From positions 1 to 64,000 of the forward strand of contig JAAYVE010000061.1 of the NCBI GenBank assembly GCA_012517315.1: a DNA stretch of 64,000 nt, in the 5' to 3' direction. Source of the stretch: Deltaproteobacteria bacterium (lineage in GTDB: Bacteria; Desulfobacterota; Syntrophobacteria; Syntrophobacterales; Syntrophobacteraceae). Below are positions 1 through 8,382 of the stretch, one piece after another (positions within the stretch are counted from its first letter, which is position 1; each line of letters opens with the position of its first letter). A program made the position numbers and the translations under genes. The notes below the pieces were generated by a model, which was given only the letters and a program-made list of their open reading frames with translations, searched no databases and was not told where the DNA came from.

Positions 1-8
1 ACATCCCC

Positions 9-716
9 TTGAATGAGCGGATCATCTTCGCCCTGGACGTGGATTCCCACGAATCCGCCGTCCGATGGATCGACCACCTGGAGAGCCACATCCGTTTCTA
101 CAAGGTAGGGCTTCAACTGTTCCTCGCCGACTGGTTTCACACGGTGGACGAAATCACGCGGCGCGGTCACAAGGTCATGGTAGATCTGAAATTCTTCGAC
201 ATTCCCGAGACGGTGCGGCTTGCCGTGCGACAGCTCAAACACCGGGGGGTGACCTTCGCCACCGTCCACGGGAACAACCCGATCCTGGAGGCCGCCGCCG
301 GGGAGAAAGACGGGCTCAAGATCCTCGCCGTCACCGTGCTGACCAGCTTCGGGGTTGAGGACATGAAGGAGATGTTCGGGGCCCCGGTGGACATCAAGAA
401 GTTGGTTCTCTCCAGGGCCAGGCGGGCCTTGCAGTTGAACTGCGATGGAGTGGTGTCGTCTGGCCTCGAAGCAAAAGAGCTCAGAAGGGACCTGGGACAG
501 AACTTCCTCGTCGTGACCCCCGGAATCCGCCCGGGCGTCAACCGCGAGGAACCCATGGACGACCAGAAGCGCATCGTGACGGCGGGCGAGGCCATTGCAA
601 ACGGCGCCGATCACGTGGTCGTGGGCCGCCCCATCAGCAACGCAGCGGACCCCATCGCCGTGGTGGAAATGATGCAGAGCGAGATCGAAAGGGCCCTTCT
701 CCGTGGGGGGCCATGA
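9..716 (+). CDS. pyrF: Orotidine 5'-phosphate decarboxylase
   Basis: Catalyses the last step of de novo UMP synthesis, decarboxylating OMP to UMP in the cytosol. The 235-residue product has the usual length for the bacterial family. The catalytic signature DLKFFDIPETV (Asp59, Lys61, Asp64) is intact, as are the phosphate-binding TPGIRP and VVGRPI segments near the C-terminus. The start used is a TTG at the very left edge, giving MNERIIFALDVD; the frame is open to the edge, so a start just outside the window cannot be excluded. It ends 42 bases before the methyltransferase start, in the same direction. carB, another pyrimidine gene, lies about 22 kb away on the other strand, so they are not in one operon. 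Confidence 0.95.
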   Translation: MNERIIFALDVDSHESAVRWIDHLESHIRFYKVGLQLFLADWFHTVDEITRRGHKVMVDLKFFDIPETVRLAVRQLKHRGVTFATVHGNNPILEAAAGEKDGLKILAVTVLTSFGVEDMKEMFGAPVDIKKLVLSRARRALQLNCDGVVSSGLEAKELRRDLGQNFLVVTPGIRPGVNREEPMDDQKRIVTAGEAIANGADHVVVGRPISNAADPIAVVEMMQSEIERALLRGGP

Positions 717-758
717 CCGCTGGCGACTACTGTATGGGCCAGCTTGGCAGCGGTTCCA

Positions 759-1460
759 ATGGGAAAAAAAGAGTCAACCCCAATCGACCTTCGGTACATT
801 GAAGCCAACACATGTATCGCTTCCCCTCCTCTTTGCCCGGAATTGAAGCTCCACCTCCTCAAAGAGGGCGCGCCGCTGAATCACGCTGCGCCCCTTTGGC
901 GAGGCAAACCGCAACTCTTCGCGTGGCATGGGCCTCGTCCTTATTGGGCATTTGCCTGGGCGAGCGGGCAGGCCCTCGCCCGCTTCGTTCTGGACCATCG
1001 GGAGGTTGTGAGAGGAAAACGGGTTGTGGATTTCGGTGCGGGCTCCGGCATTGGAGCCATTGCCGCCGCCTCTGGAGGTGCCACGGCTGTCACGGCATAT
1101 GACGTCGACCCGGCGGCAATCCAGGCAATCCAATTGAATAGCCGGCTCAACAACGTTGCTGTTCTGACAAGTGAAGAAAACCTTGCCCAGAGGAATCGTC
1201 ACGATTGGGATGTCCTGCTGGCCGGCGACGTCTTTTACCATGGGGGAGATCCCCATTGGTTGATCGATTTGGCTCCACAGGGCAAACTCATACTCATTGG
1301 CGATCCTCCTATCCGCGGGTTTCCCAAGGAGTACCTCAGGGAACTCGCGCGCTACACGGCACGCACCTTCCCTGAGCTGGAAGATCCTTCCATGGAGGAA
1401 GCATGTGTGTACGCTGTTTTGACACGGAGTTCACCCCAAAGTGAACAATTCGCAGCCTGA
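759..1460 (+). CDS. EtfB-lysine-methyltransferase-like SAM-dependent methyltransferase
   Basis: A class I SAM methyltransferase of 233 residues. It resembles the METTL20/ETFBKMT branch of PrmA-like enzymes, which methylate lysines of the electron-transfer flavoprotein beta subunit. Seen in the sequence: PYWAFAWASGQALARFVLD, the SAM-binding VVDFGAGSGIGAIAA, the acidic loop YDVDPAA, and LLAGDVFYHGGD with LILIGDPP. These match the order known in that family. An in-frame TTG lies 15 bases upstream (744); I chose the ATG. The selenoprotein-like TusA gene starts 21 bases after its stop, so the two are probably co-transcribed. The true substrate is not shown by the sequence. Confidence 0.8.
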   Translation: MGKKESTPIDLRYIEANTCIASPPLCPELKLHLLKEGAPLNHAAPLWRGKPQLFAWHGPRPYWAFAWASGQALARFVLDHREVVRGKRVVDFGAGSGIGAIAAASGGATAVTAYDVDPAAIQAIQLNSRLNNVAVLTSEENLAQRNRHDWDVLLAGDVFYHGGDPHWLIDLAPQGKLILIGDPPIRGFPKEYLRELARYTARTFPELEDPSMEEACVYAVLTRSSPQSEQFAA

Positions 1461-1481
1461 GGGAGCTGTAGGAGGACTCAC

Positions 1482-1757
1482 ATGGAAAATATGCATCCAT
1501 CCAGGGGCGGATCCCCGTCGAAAGGAGGGGAGAAGCCCGTCGACTACCGAGGCGACTGCTGAAGGGCGTATCAGGACGTAGGCTTATGTCTGAGGATACT
1601 ACCGATCGGCAGATCGTTCCATTTCATCGTCTCCAGTGAACAACAGGAAAAGATCGTCAAGGTCATCTCCCGCAACGGGGGCCGGATCCTTTCCCAAAAA
1701 CCCCTTGAAGACGGAATGGAGTTCACGGTCAGCAAGAGTTGCGAGCCCCTTGACTGA
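1482..1757 (+). CDS. Probable selenocysteine-containing TusA/SirA-like sulfur carrier (UGA read-through)
   Basis: An ATG at 1482 behind a clear ribosome site (GTAGGAGG) opens a frame with one in-frame TGA at 1560-1562. The same frame continues to a TGA at 1755-1757, giving 91 residues if UGA is read as Sec27. Sec falls at the catalytic Cys of the TusA signature D-x-R-G-x-x-C: here DYRGDC-Sec. Downstream residues (ILPIGRSFHFIVSSEQQEK, RILSQKPLEDGMEFTVSKS) fit the TusA beta-alpha-beta core. The usual Pro after the Cys is Arg here, which is odd. A hairpin at 1568-1599 fits a bacterial SECIS. TusA-family proteins relay persulfide sulfur. The neighbours are a methyltransferase and, convergent, a flavoprotein with a rhodanese domain. 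The alternative is a nonsense-mutated tusA-like pseudogene. Confidence 0.72.
1568..1599 (+). promoter_or_regulatory. Candidate bacterial SECIS element
   Basis: Directly after the in-frame UGA (1560-1562). Bases 1568-1572 pair with 1595-1599. After a small asymmetric bulge, 1574-1580 pair with 1585-1591, including G-U pairs. The apical loop is GGCU (1581-1584), 18 nt after the UGA. A short stem-loop about 16-37 nt after UGA with a guanosine at the start of the loop is the accepted bacterial SECIS pattern that SelB recognises. The structure was read by eye; no folding was computed. Confidence 0.65.
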
Positions 1758-1973
1758 AAGCTCTGTCCAGGGATCAACCCCAGGGGGTAGGTCAAGACCC
1801 CTCTGGAGGCGGAAAGTCGTCCATGGTCCCAATGGGCCGATCACGCAGCGGCCCTCCACCCGCCCCAGGGAGGGATTGCCGGCGTTAGAATCGTTGACGG
1901 CAGGACACTCTTCCCAGACCCTGAGCGAGACACGCTCCCAAAGCGTGGTCCGGAGAACGGCTCTCCATTTTTC

Positions 1974-3695
1974 TTATTCCACGATCAGGATGCCGGCCTT
2001 TTTCAGAGCCGCCACCCCTCCCTGTAGACCCACGGCATTATCAAACCCATGAGTCTGCAACTGCCTTAAGGCTTCATATGATCGCATGCCTGCATTGCAA
2101 ATGAGGACGATGCGCTTGTCCCGGGGAATTTCACTAAAACGATGTTTCAATGTTTCCTGGGGGACATTCAGCCAGCGTTCCTTGAAACGGGCCACAAAGG
2201 GCGCTGCATTGGCCGCCCCCCGCACATCCAGGCAGATGATGTCGTCCCGTGCTTCTTCCAGGAAAAGCCGCTGAAAATCCACTACCGAGATTGACTGGTT
2301 GAACCCGGTGACGACGTTCTCCGCCGTGTTGGCAACGGTGTTCACGATGTCCAAGGCCGTGGCGTAAGGCGGGGAATAGGCTGCTTCAAGGTTTGCCAGA
2401 TCCTCGATGGTTCCACGATGCAGCAGAAGTGCGGCAATGGTGTTGACGCGACCGACGAGGGCGTCGCCATTGGCACTGGCACCCTGGACTCCCAGCAACC
2501 GCCTGGAACTCCGGTCCACCACCAACTGCAGGTAGATGAGCTCCTGGGTGGGATAGAAATGTGCATGGTCCTGCTGCACCACCAGAGCGGCTTCCGGAGT
2601 GAGGCCCTCCTGCCGGGCCGCCTCGAAGGTGAGCCCCGCCCCCGCGACAGCCAGGTCGAAAACCTTAAGCGTGAAGCTCCCGATGACGCCGGGAAAGAAT
2701 GCACAATCTCCAGCCAGATTGGTGCCGATCACCCGGCCCTGACGGTGGGCGAGGGAGGGTTCGAAGAAATGTGTGCCCCTGCCGGTGAGGAGATGAAGGT
2801 TTTCGATGCACCCCCCGCCCGCGTAGATGTCGGGATCGGATGTCTGTAGCCGTTGGTTGACCATCACCCCCCCGCCGGGCGACACCATGAGCCCGGCCGA
2901 AACGGCTAACTCCGTTCTGGGTTCCGCTCCCAGGGCGACGATCACGAGGTCGGCAGGCAGGCGCTGCTTTGAGGTCACCACCTCCAGTGCGTTATCACCC
3001 GTTGCGGAAACGATCTTGGTGACCGACTCGTTGAGACAAACCTGGACCCCCCGGCTCTGAAGCTCCTGCTGCACCATGCGGGCCACGGGCAAGTCCAGAA
3101 GATCGGCCAATACGTGGGAGCCTGCTTCGACTAGGGTGGTTTCCACCCCCCACAGGTCACTCACCGCCGCAGTCATCTCCAATCCACGAGGGCCGGCTCC
3201 AACCACGACCGCTTTGGCCACCTCTCCCTGAGACAAGCGCTGCCTAATATCCTCGGCCTGTCTCAGCGTGGTGGCGCTGATCACACCGGGCAGATCGCAT
3301 CCCGGTACGTCCAGTGATTTGGGTCGTCGACCGGTGGCCAGGACCAATTTGTCATAGGACAGCCTTTGCTCGTCACCCGTCTCCAGATGCCGGACGAGAA
3401 CCCGCTTCGCCTTTCGATCCAAAGCGAGCGCGCGAGTCTTGGTCTGCACACACACGTTCTTGGCGTTTTCAAAAAATTCGCGGCTTCGCACCATCTGGAA
3501 ACTTGCGGTCATGAGTCCCTTGATTTCACTCACATCACCCGAGATGTAATAGGGGATACCGCAAACGGAACAGGCGATTTCCTCCTGTTGTTCCACCACG
3601 GTCACTTCCCAATCTTGTCTGAGACGCTTGAGACGACACGCGACTTTGGGCCCCAAGGCCCCACCGCCGATAATCAGAATCCGCTGGGATGCCAT
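1974..3695 (-). CDS. CoA-disulfide-reductase-like FAD/NAD(P) oxidoreductase with C-terminal rhodanese domain
   Basis: A 573-residue flavoprotein of the pyridine nucleotide-disulfide oxidoreductase family. Order: FAD-binding ILIIGGGALG at the N-terminus; the single-Cys active site of CoA-disulfide/persulfide reductases (SVCGIPYY, Cys45, with an extra Cys42); LATGRRP; the NAD(P)-binding VVVGAGPRGLE; a second FAD motif DIYAGGGCIEN; a dimerisation domain; and a rhodanese domain whose loop CNAGMRS carries the sulfur-accepting Cys. Such fusions reduce CoA-persulfides or polysulfide. The ATG at 3695 is preceded by AAGGAGAAG; the frame extends seven codons further upstream without support. The gene converges on the TusA-like gene, consistent with shared sulfur or selenium-sulfur transfer, which is inference. 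Confidence 0.88.
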   Translation of the reverse strand: MASQRILIIGGGALGPKVACRLKRLRQDWEVTVVEQQEEIACSVCGIPYYISGDVSEIKGLMTASFQMVRSREFFENAKNVCVQTKTRALALDRKAKRVLVRHLETGDEQRLSYDKLVLATGRRPKSLDVPGCDLPGVISATTLRQAEDIRQRLSQGEVAKAVVVGAGPRGLEMTAAVSDLWGVETTLVEAGSHVLADLLDLPVARMVQQELQSRGVQVCLNESVTKIVSATGDNALEVVTSKQRLPADLVIVALGAEPRTELAVSAGLMVSPGGGVMVNQRLQTSDPDIYAGGGCIENLHLLTGRGTHFFEPSLAHRQGRVIGTNLAGDCAFFPGVIGSFTLKVFDLAVAGAGLTFEAARQEGLTPEAALVVQQDHAHFYPTQELIYLQLVVDRSSRRLLGVQGASANGDALVGRVNTIAALLLHRGTIEDLANLEAAYSPPYATALDIVNTVANTAENVVTGFNQSISVVDFQRLFLEEARDDIICLDVRGAANAAPFVARFKERWLNVPQETLKHRFSEIPRDKRIVLICNAGMRSYEALRQLQTHGFDNAVGLQGGVAALKKAGILIVE

Positions 3696-4531
3696 GAATC
3701 TTCTCCTTGATCTCACGGGGATTGCCGTCGCTGCTAGGTTTCGGTCACCTATTCACATCAGTTCGAAATCTCCACGATCGCCCTGCGACAATCGTCGGTT
3801 ACACGATACCTTCCTGCGCCGCCATGCCTCCTGGCCATGCAGACTCAAGAGCGAATCACTCCACTATCCATTGCACCGCTGCCGGCGTGGGTGGTCGGCA
3901 CGACCGCTTCGCGTCCAACAGAAGGCGATGGGTTGAGTGCGTCGGCACCAAAATTCATCAAAACCAAGGAAATCCCAAGTCGCTGGCGCCAACCTGAGAA
4001 TGACCTTACCGGAGGTTCTCACAATCTTTGCTGCCGCGTCAATTGCCCTACGGCGCAGGGTCTGTTGGGTAAGACTTCAACGGGACAACGCCGGAGCACA
4101 GTTCCCCCTTGAAGCATTCATAGAGGAAAAAAGCAAGAAGGAGGGTGAAACGAAGAGCGGCATTGGGGGCAAATCGTTTGAAGGGCAGCACTTTAGAGCA
4201 CGGTGAGCCGGTTCATCACCCCCTCGGTCGTAAGACTCACCAAAGATCGACTCAGTATGACCTGGATTGAGCGATTCTTCCACAGCAAGGGGTGATATAT
4301 ACGTCCATCCCAAACTGAACGATTTGGGCACAGACATCTCGGCAATGTTCCAATGCGGGACCGGTCATGCGGTTGGCCCCTCTCAATTCCCGGGTTCCTC
4401 CCTTCACAGGAACGAGGGCTCAGCAATGTTTTGAAGGAGACCCTGCACGAGTCCCTGAAACGCTTCCGAAATCCTCACGCGCCTTATTTCCCCCTCCACA
4501 CACTGGCCTCAATAGCTGAATGAGCTGCATG
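3696..4531. other. 836-base stretch with no recognisable gene
   Basis: Several short overlapping open frames exist on both strands, but none shows a recognisable family, a good ribosome site or codon use like the neighbours. I see no tRNA, rRNA or array. It lies between the flavoprotein and the Cys/His-rich cluster and may include decayed sequence. Confidence 0.5.
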
Positions 4532-4807
4532 TTACGGGGGCAGTATTTCCCAGAACACATGAATTCCACCCGGTGTCAACGGAGCACCTTCGATTTCGAG
4601 GGACACGAATCGCCAGGACTGCGATTCAGGTGAAGGGGGAAACGCTGCCTTTGCGCCGAAGGTTTCTGCAGTGTCATCTGGCACCGCATCGTGGCGGTCC
4701 TCAGCACACAGGTTGACGACGCAGGCATTGTTGCTGCTGTTGTAAATGCCAACTGTACATTTTGACCCTTCAGGAGAGTCTACGAGGTTGGCCCCAACCT
4801 TTGCCAC
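4532..4807 (-). CDS. Small beta-domain protein of the Cys/His-rich cluster
   Basis: A 91-residue protein of unknown function read from a GTG start. Its centre (CTVGIYNSSNNACVVNLCAED) resembles the C-terminal half of the protein at 8383-9114 (ISFCINNDSDASEKRLHLEAED), so both probably share a beta-sandwich-like domain. It follows the helix plus Cys-tail protein at 4918-5466 on the same strand, 110 bases downstream, so the pair may once have been one gene like the two-part protein at 8383-9114. No signal peptide or membrane segment is visible. It is the last gene of the minus-strand cluster. Confidence 0.55.
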   Translation of the reverse strand: MAKVGANLVDSPEGSKCTVGIYNSSNNACVVNLCAEDRHDAVPDDTAETFGAKAAFPPSPESQSWRFVSLEIEGAPLTPGGIHVFWEILPP

Positions 4808-4917
4808 GTCAAGACCCCGCCCCAGCCTCCTCCCCGCACAGTTTCGTGACCTCTTGGCTGAAGCCGTGCCTTCAGACGATCACAGTGAACGAGCTACTGG
4901 ATGAGCACTCCGACTTC

Positions 4918-5466
4918 TCACCAGCAGTTGTGGACACCCGGGGTGCAGCGGGGGTGACCCCGGAGATGCCACGGCGGGGTGCACCAGTGAGCACCGTAAC
5001 CGCACCCCCAATGAGCCGGGAAATCCCCACAGAAACACTCATCGTACGGGCACCATGGGTCATCCCAGCCCCACCCCTCGCCGTAGCTCCCCCCATAGCC
5101 TGAAAACCGCTGGATCAACTGCATGCCGCCGGCGAGTCCCGCGGTGATCAGGTCGACCCCCAGCCGGAGCATTTTTCCCACGATGGCAAAGAGGGATCCT
5201 TCCGCAGCCGCCTCACGGCGTGGAGATCCGGGATAGGGGTGTGGGGGTCCCTGGGGACCTCCTGACCCGCCTATGCCTTGCCCATAGGAATTCCACGAAT
5301 GTCGCCATGGCGGGGGCGGTGGAAATCCGGGGTTTCCCTGCATGCCGGATGCTGCTTGTGAAGCCATACGTCTCCGGTACTCCTCGAAAGCGGCCTTGGC
5401 CGGGTTCACCCTGCCACCTTCGCCCACCTTGCCCTTCTCGGCCGAATCAGATTGGTGATTGCTCAT
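4918..5466 (-). CDS. Gly/Pro-rich protein with amphipathic helix and Cys/Trp/His tail
   Basis: A 182-residue protein with no known family that I recognise. It starts at an ATG behind a strong GGAGGAGG site. Layout: charged N-terminus; low-complexity Pro/Gly/Tyr segment (NPGFPPPPPWRHSWNSYGQG); one apolar helix (SLFAIVGKMLRLGVDLITAG, about residues 95-125) too amphipathic to be a clear membrane anchor; and a C-terminal tail of about 50 residues very rich in Cys, Trp, His and Gly (WCPYDECFCGDFPAHWGCG). The helix and tail plan recurs at 9196-9477. Such composition suggests metal binding or cross-linked assembly, but that is inference. Confidence 0.7.
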   Translation of the reverse strand: MSNHQSDSAEKGKVGEGGRVNPAKAAFEEYRRRMASQAASGMQGNPGFPPPPPWRHSWNSYGQGIGGSGGPQGPPHPYPGSPRREAAAEGSLFAIVGKMLRLGVDLITAGLAGGMQLIQRFSGYGGSYGEGWGWDDPWCPYDECFCGDFPAHWGCGYGAHWCTPPWHLRGHPRCTPGVHNCW

Positions 5467-5487
5467 GGCACCTCCTCCTGCTCCCGA

Positions 5488-6103
5488 TCAGCAGCTGAAG
5501 GTCTCACACCAGCGCACGCGGGCGACGGCATTGATGCCATAAAGGTAGAGCTGGGCTCCAGGCTTTGTGGTGATGATGCCTTCCTTGATGTGATAGCCGT
5601 TGGGTGAGACCGTCTTGCCCCATGAGAGAAACGTGGCACTGTCCATGACCGGCACCAGGACGGCGGCGACCGGTCGATCTTGAGTTTGGAATCCCTTGGG
5701 GAGGGATGGGCGGAGTAAAAATACTCCACTGACAGATGAACACAGCACCCTCCGCCAATGACGGCGTCTTTGCGGTCCACGGTGTATGGTTCTGCCAGTG
5801 CCTGCAAGTCTTCGTTATCAATTGAAATACCGTTCACAGAGAGCATCCAGGCATAGGCAAAAGCCGCCGTGAAATTGGGGGACACAGGGGTAGCCGGGGC
5901 CGCCACGGCGGAAGGCTGAGCCAGAAGCACCTTGGGCACCTTGCGGCAGTGGGGCAGGCCGTAGCAGCACTTGTGCACAAGGTGGCAGCAGGACCGGCAG
6001 AAGCCGTGGTAATGGGGGGGTGGTACGGATGTCCAAACGCCCCGGTCCACGGACCGCTGCCAGTGCGGTAGAGATCAGGACGGGATAGTATTTGGTTGGC
6101 CAT
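5488..6103 (-). pseudogene. Frameshifted Cys/His-rich N-terminus plus beta-domain protein
   Basis: A paralogue of the intact gene at 6129-6593. The ATG at 6103 has a GGAGG site. The reading frame breaks twice. The first break is at a C7 run (G7 at 6014-6020 on the plus strand), where one more C would give PPHYHGFCRSCCHLVHKCC. The second is probably at a C4 run (5698-5701), after which the frame ends in VRWCETFSC. The C-terminal part (PNGYHIKEG...ARVRWCETFSC) clearly matches PAGYHVKED...ARLRWCEALCC of the neighbour. The first frame alone carries the Cys/His-rich part and FTAAFAYAWMLSVNG. It is either a decaying gene or has two indel errors. Confidence 0.65.
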
Positions 6104-6128
6104 ATCGGGTCCTCCAGTTCTATGCTTT

Positions 6129-6593
6129 TCAGCAACAGAGCGCCTCACACCATCGGAGACGGGCCATGCACTCCTTGACTTCCAACTTGACCGTGGACCC
6201 GGGTGCCGCGGAAGCGAAGTCCTCCTTCACGTGGTAGCCGGCGGGGATGGTGGTCACGTTCCATTCGCTGCTGTCGCTCGAGTCGGTGACAACGACCTTG
6301 ACGGACGGCGTCGTGGCCCCGGTGACGGGCATGTACTCGATGGTCAGGCGCACATTGCGGCTTCCCCCGATGAACGCTTCCCTGGAAGGGTTGGCCGTGT
6401 CGGCGGAAACCTCCTGGTGCACGTGAATGGAAGGCCTGATGGAGCAGCAGCACAGGTGATAAGGCTGTCCACAAAGGGGGCACAAGTACGGTTGGACTGC
6501 AGGCCCGGTGAACCACGCGGGGGGGTGATAGTGGCAGCATTCATGGCGCCAGGCCCACGGATGGCACACAGGAGTGTGTCTGGAGCAGCACAT
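6129..6593 (-). CDS. Cys/His-rich protein with C-terminal beta domain
   Basis: 154 residues, ATG behind AAGGAGG. The first 50 residues are packed with Cys and His (MCCSRHTPVCHPWAWRHECC, then CPLCGQPYHLCCCS), giving several possible metal sites. The second half is a polar beta-rich domain (FIGGSRNVRLTIEYMPVTG, VKVVVTDSSDSSEWNVTTIP) ending in RLRWCEALCC. It is the intact relative of the frameshifted gene beside it, 25 bases away. No signal sequence is seen, so it is likely cytosolic or exported by an unknown route. Function unknown. Confidence 0.75.
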   Translation of the reverse strand: MCCSRHTPVCHPWAWRHECCHYHPPAWFTGPAVQPYLCPLCGQPYHLCCCSIRPSIHVHQEVSADTANPSREAFIGGSRNVRLTIEYMPVTGATTPSVKVVVTDSSDSSEWNVTTIPAGYHVKEDFASAAPGSTVKLEVKECMARLRWCEALCC

Positions 6594-6608
6594 GGTCTTC
6601 CTCCTTTC

Positions 6609-6788
6609 TCACGGTTCCTGCTTGGTGAGGTCCTGGATCTTGATGAGCATATCCTTGATCACACCAAAGCATGTGGTGGCAACGCTGGTCACCACATTGG
6701 CCAATTTATCCGGGATTTCGTTGTCAGTAATGGCCTTTGCCGTTTCATGAACGATCCGATTCAATGAACCCAGAATAACGCTCGCCAT
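6609..6788 (-). CDS. 59-residue amphipathic helical protein
   Basis: A small gene in tight array: ATG at 6788 behind AAGGGAG, TGA at 6609-6611, ending 15 bases before the next gene's start. It reads MASVILGSLNRIVHETAKAI, then IPDKLANVVTSVATTCFGV and a short charged end. The whole chain looks like two amphipathic helices with one Cys, similar in style to the helices in the proteins at 4918-5466, 8383-9114 and 9196-9477. It could bind a surface such as a membrane, lipid body or protein shell; the function is unknown. Confidence 0.7.
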   Translation of the reverse strand: MASVILGSLNRIVHETAKAITDNEIPDKLANVVTSVATTCFGVIKDMLIKIQDLTKQEP

Positions 6789-6800
6789 TTCTAACTCCCT

Positions 6801-8307
6801 TCAGAACCGACGTGGCTCTACGATGCGATGCCTCCCTCCCGGCTGTCCGCAGTCCGCAGGAGATTGCGCCGGCAGACCGTGACGGCCCTTTGCGTAGCAC
6901 TCGAGGAGCCCAAGCGCTTTTGCGAGGATCTCCGTACCCCATTCGAGATTCGTGAGGGGGGCCTTAAGAACCCTCCCGGTCATTTTCAGCAGGACGCAGG
7001 CAGCGGAAACGCAATGGCTGAAAAGGGGAGAGGTGGCGTATCTATGGGGGGCGAGGAGGGTTGAGATCCAGGTCCCTGGGTCAAGAGGGGTCACCCCGAG
7101 CAGTGTTCGGGGGCAGAGGCACTTCCTGGCGAGGAGCGTTCCGCTGAAGATCCCTCCGCAGAACTCCTCGAAATCCGGGTTATCCCCGATGGCACGGGCG
7201 ATGGTCTGGATGAGTAGGAGGTAGATTTCCCTCAGGTTCGGGTTCTTGGCGATGGAGAGCATGAGTTCCCCCGTGCGCCAGTCCATTTCGCGCCTCCCGT
7301 TCCAGCGGGTTGCGTAACGGCCCAGGAAATCCCTGGAAAAATCCCCCCCGGCGATGGCCTCCAGGGCAACTTCCGACGCCAGATGCCCGCTTTCCATGGC
7401 ATTGTGGATGCCTCCCCCGTTGATGGGATCTGCCAGGTTGGCCGCATCTCCAATCACCATGACCCACTCCGCCACCATGGTCTTGTGCCTGTAAAAGGAA
7501 GCCCACCCCCCTTGGGTTTTTCGATGGCCTCCTCGAATTTCAGACTCTCCTTGAGGTCTTCCTGGGTGAAGCGGTGGAACATGGACTTGAGATTTGGCTT
7601 GACGGGGAACTTTTCATCGAAGGCATAGCCGATCCCAACGTTCGCCATGCCTTCGTCGTCAACGAAAACCCAGCCGTACCCGGGGAAAGAGCGCTCGTCA
7701 AAATAGACCCGGATCGGAGGACCGTTCAGGCAGGCACCCCGGTAGTAGCCACGGAGGGAGACGGCCGTGGCGCCTCTCATGACCCGGTTTCCAATGCAAC
7801 GCGTGATGACGGAATTGGCGCCGTCGGCCCCGATGACCAGTCTGGCCTTGAAATGAACGGGGCCTTGGTCCTCCACCGCCTCCACCACGATCCCGTCCGG
7901 GAACCAGCGGAGCCCCTTGACCCGGCATCCCGGCCTGAAGAGAGCCCCGTGGAAAACCGCGTTGCGCACAAGAATGTGGTCCAGTTTCCTCCGGGGGAGA
8001 AGAACGCTGAATCCCGGATAGGGGGTGTTCTGGGGAAACATCTCCCTCAAGACCTGTTTCCCGTTGAGATAGATGTCCCCCTGGACGCAGAAGGATCTCG
8101 TCTGTTCAAGGACTTCATCCACACATCCCAGGATCTCCAGCCAGTAGAGGGCCTGGGGGGCCAGACCGTCGCCGCAGACCTTGTCACGGGGGAAAAAACG
8201 TCTTGTCCAACAGCAGGACGGAAACCCCGCCGCGCCCAAGGAACGTCGCCGCGCTGCTCCCCCCCCGGGCCAGCCCCCACAACGATCACATCAAACATCT
8301 GGTCCAT
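6801..8307 (-). pseudogene. Geranylgeranyl-reductase-family flavoprotein, three frameshifts
   Basis: The coding potential of an approximately 500-residue FAD-dependent reductase of the geranylgeranyl reductase family (saturation of isoprenoid chains) is split over three frames. Seen in order: FDVIVVGAGPGG; FFPRDKVCGDGLAPQALYWL; ARLVIGADGANSVITRCIGN; WVMVIGDAANLADPINGGGI. Breaks coincide with single-base runs: C8 at 8259-8266 (seven would restore GPGGSSAATF), A6 at 8193-8198 (five restores DKTFFPRDK) and A4 at 7493-7496 (five restores PFYRHKTM). The rest of the protein is well preserved, so the damage is recent or the indels are sequence errors. It sits inside the Cys/His-rich cluster. Confidence 0.75.
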
Positions 8308-8382
8308 GATGCTTCACCGCCAAGAACACCCCGAGATGTTCCGGACTGCACCGCCCCCGCCGGAAGTCATCCCGGAAACGTC

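Noticed and set aside
1599-1859. Minus-strand 86-codon frame over the TusA-like gene
   Set aside because: Shadow of the plus-strand gene; the plus-strand translation fits a known fold and has a ribosome site, this one does not.
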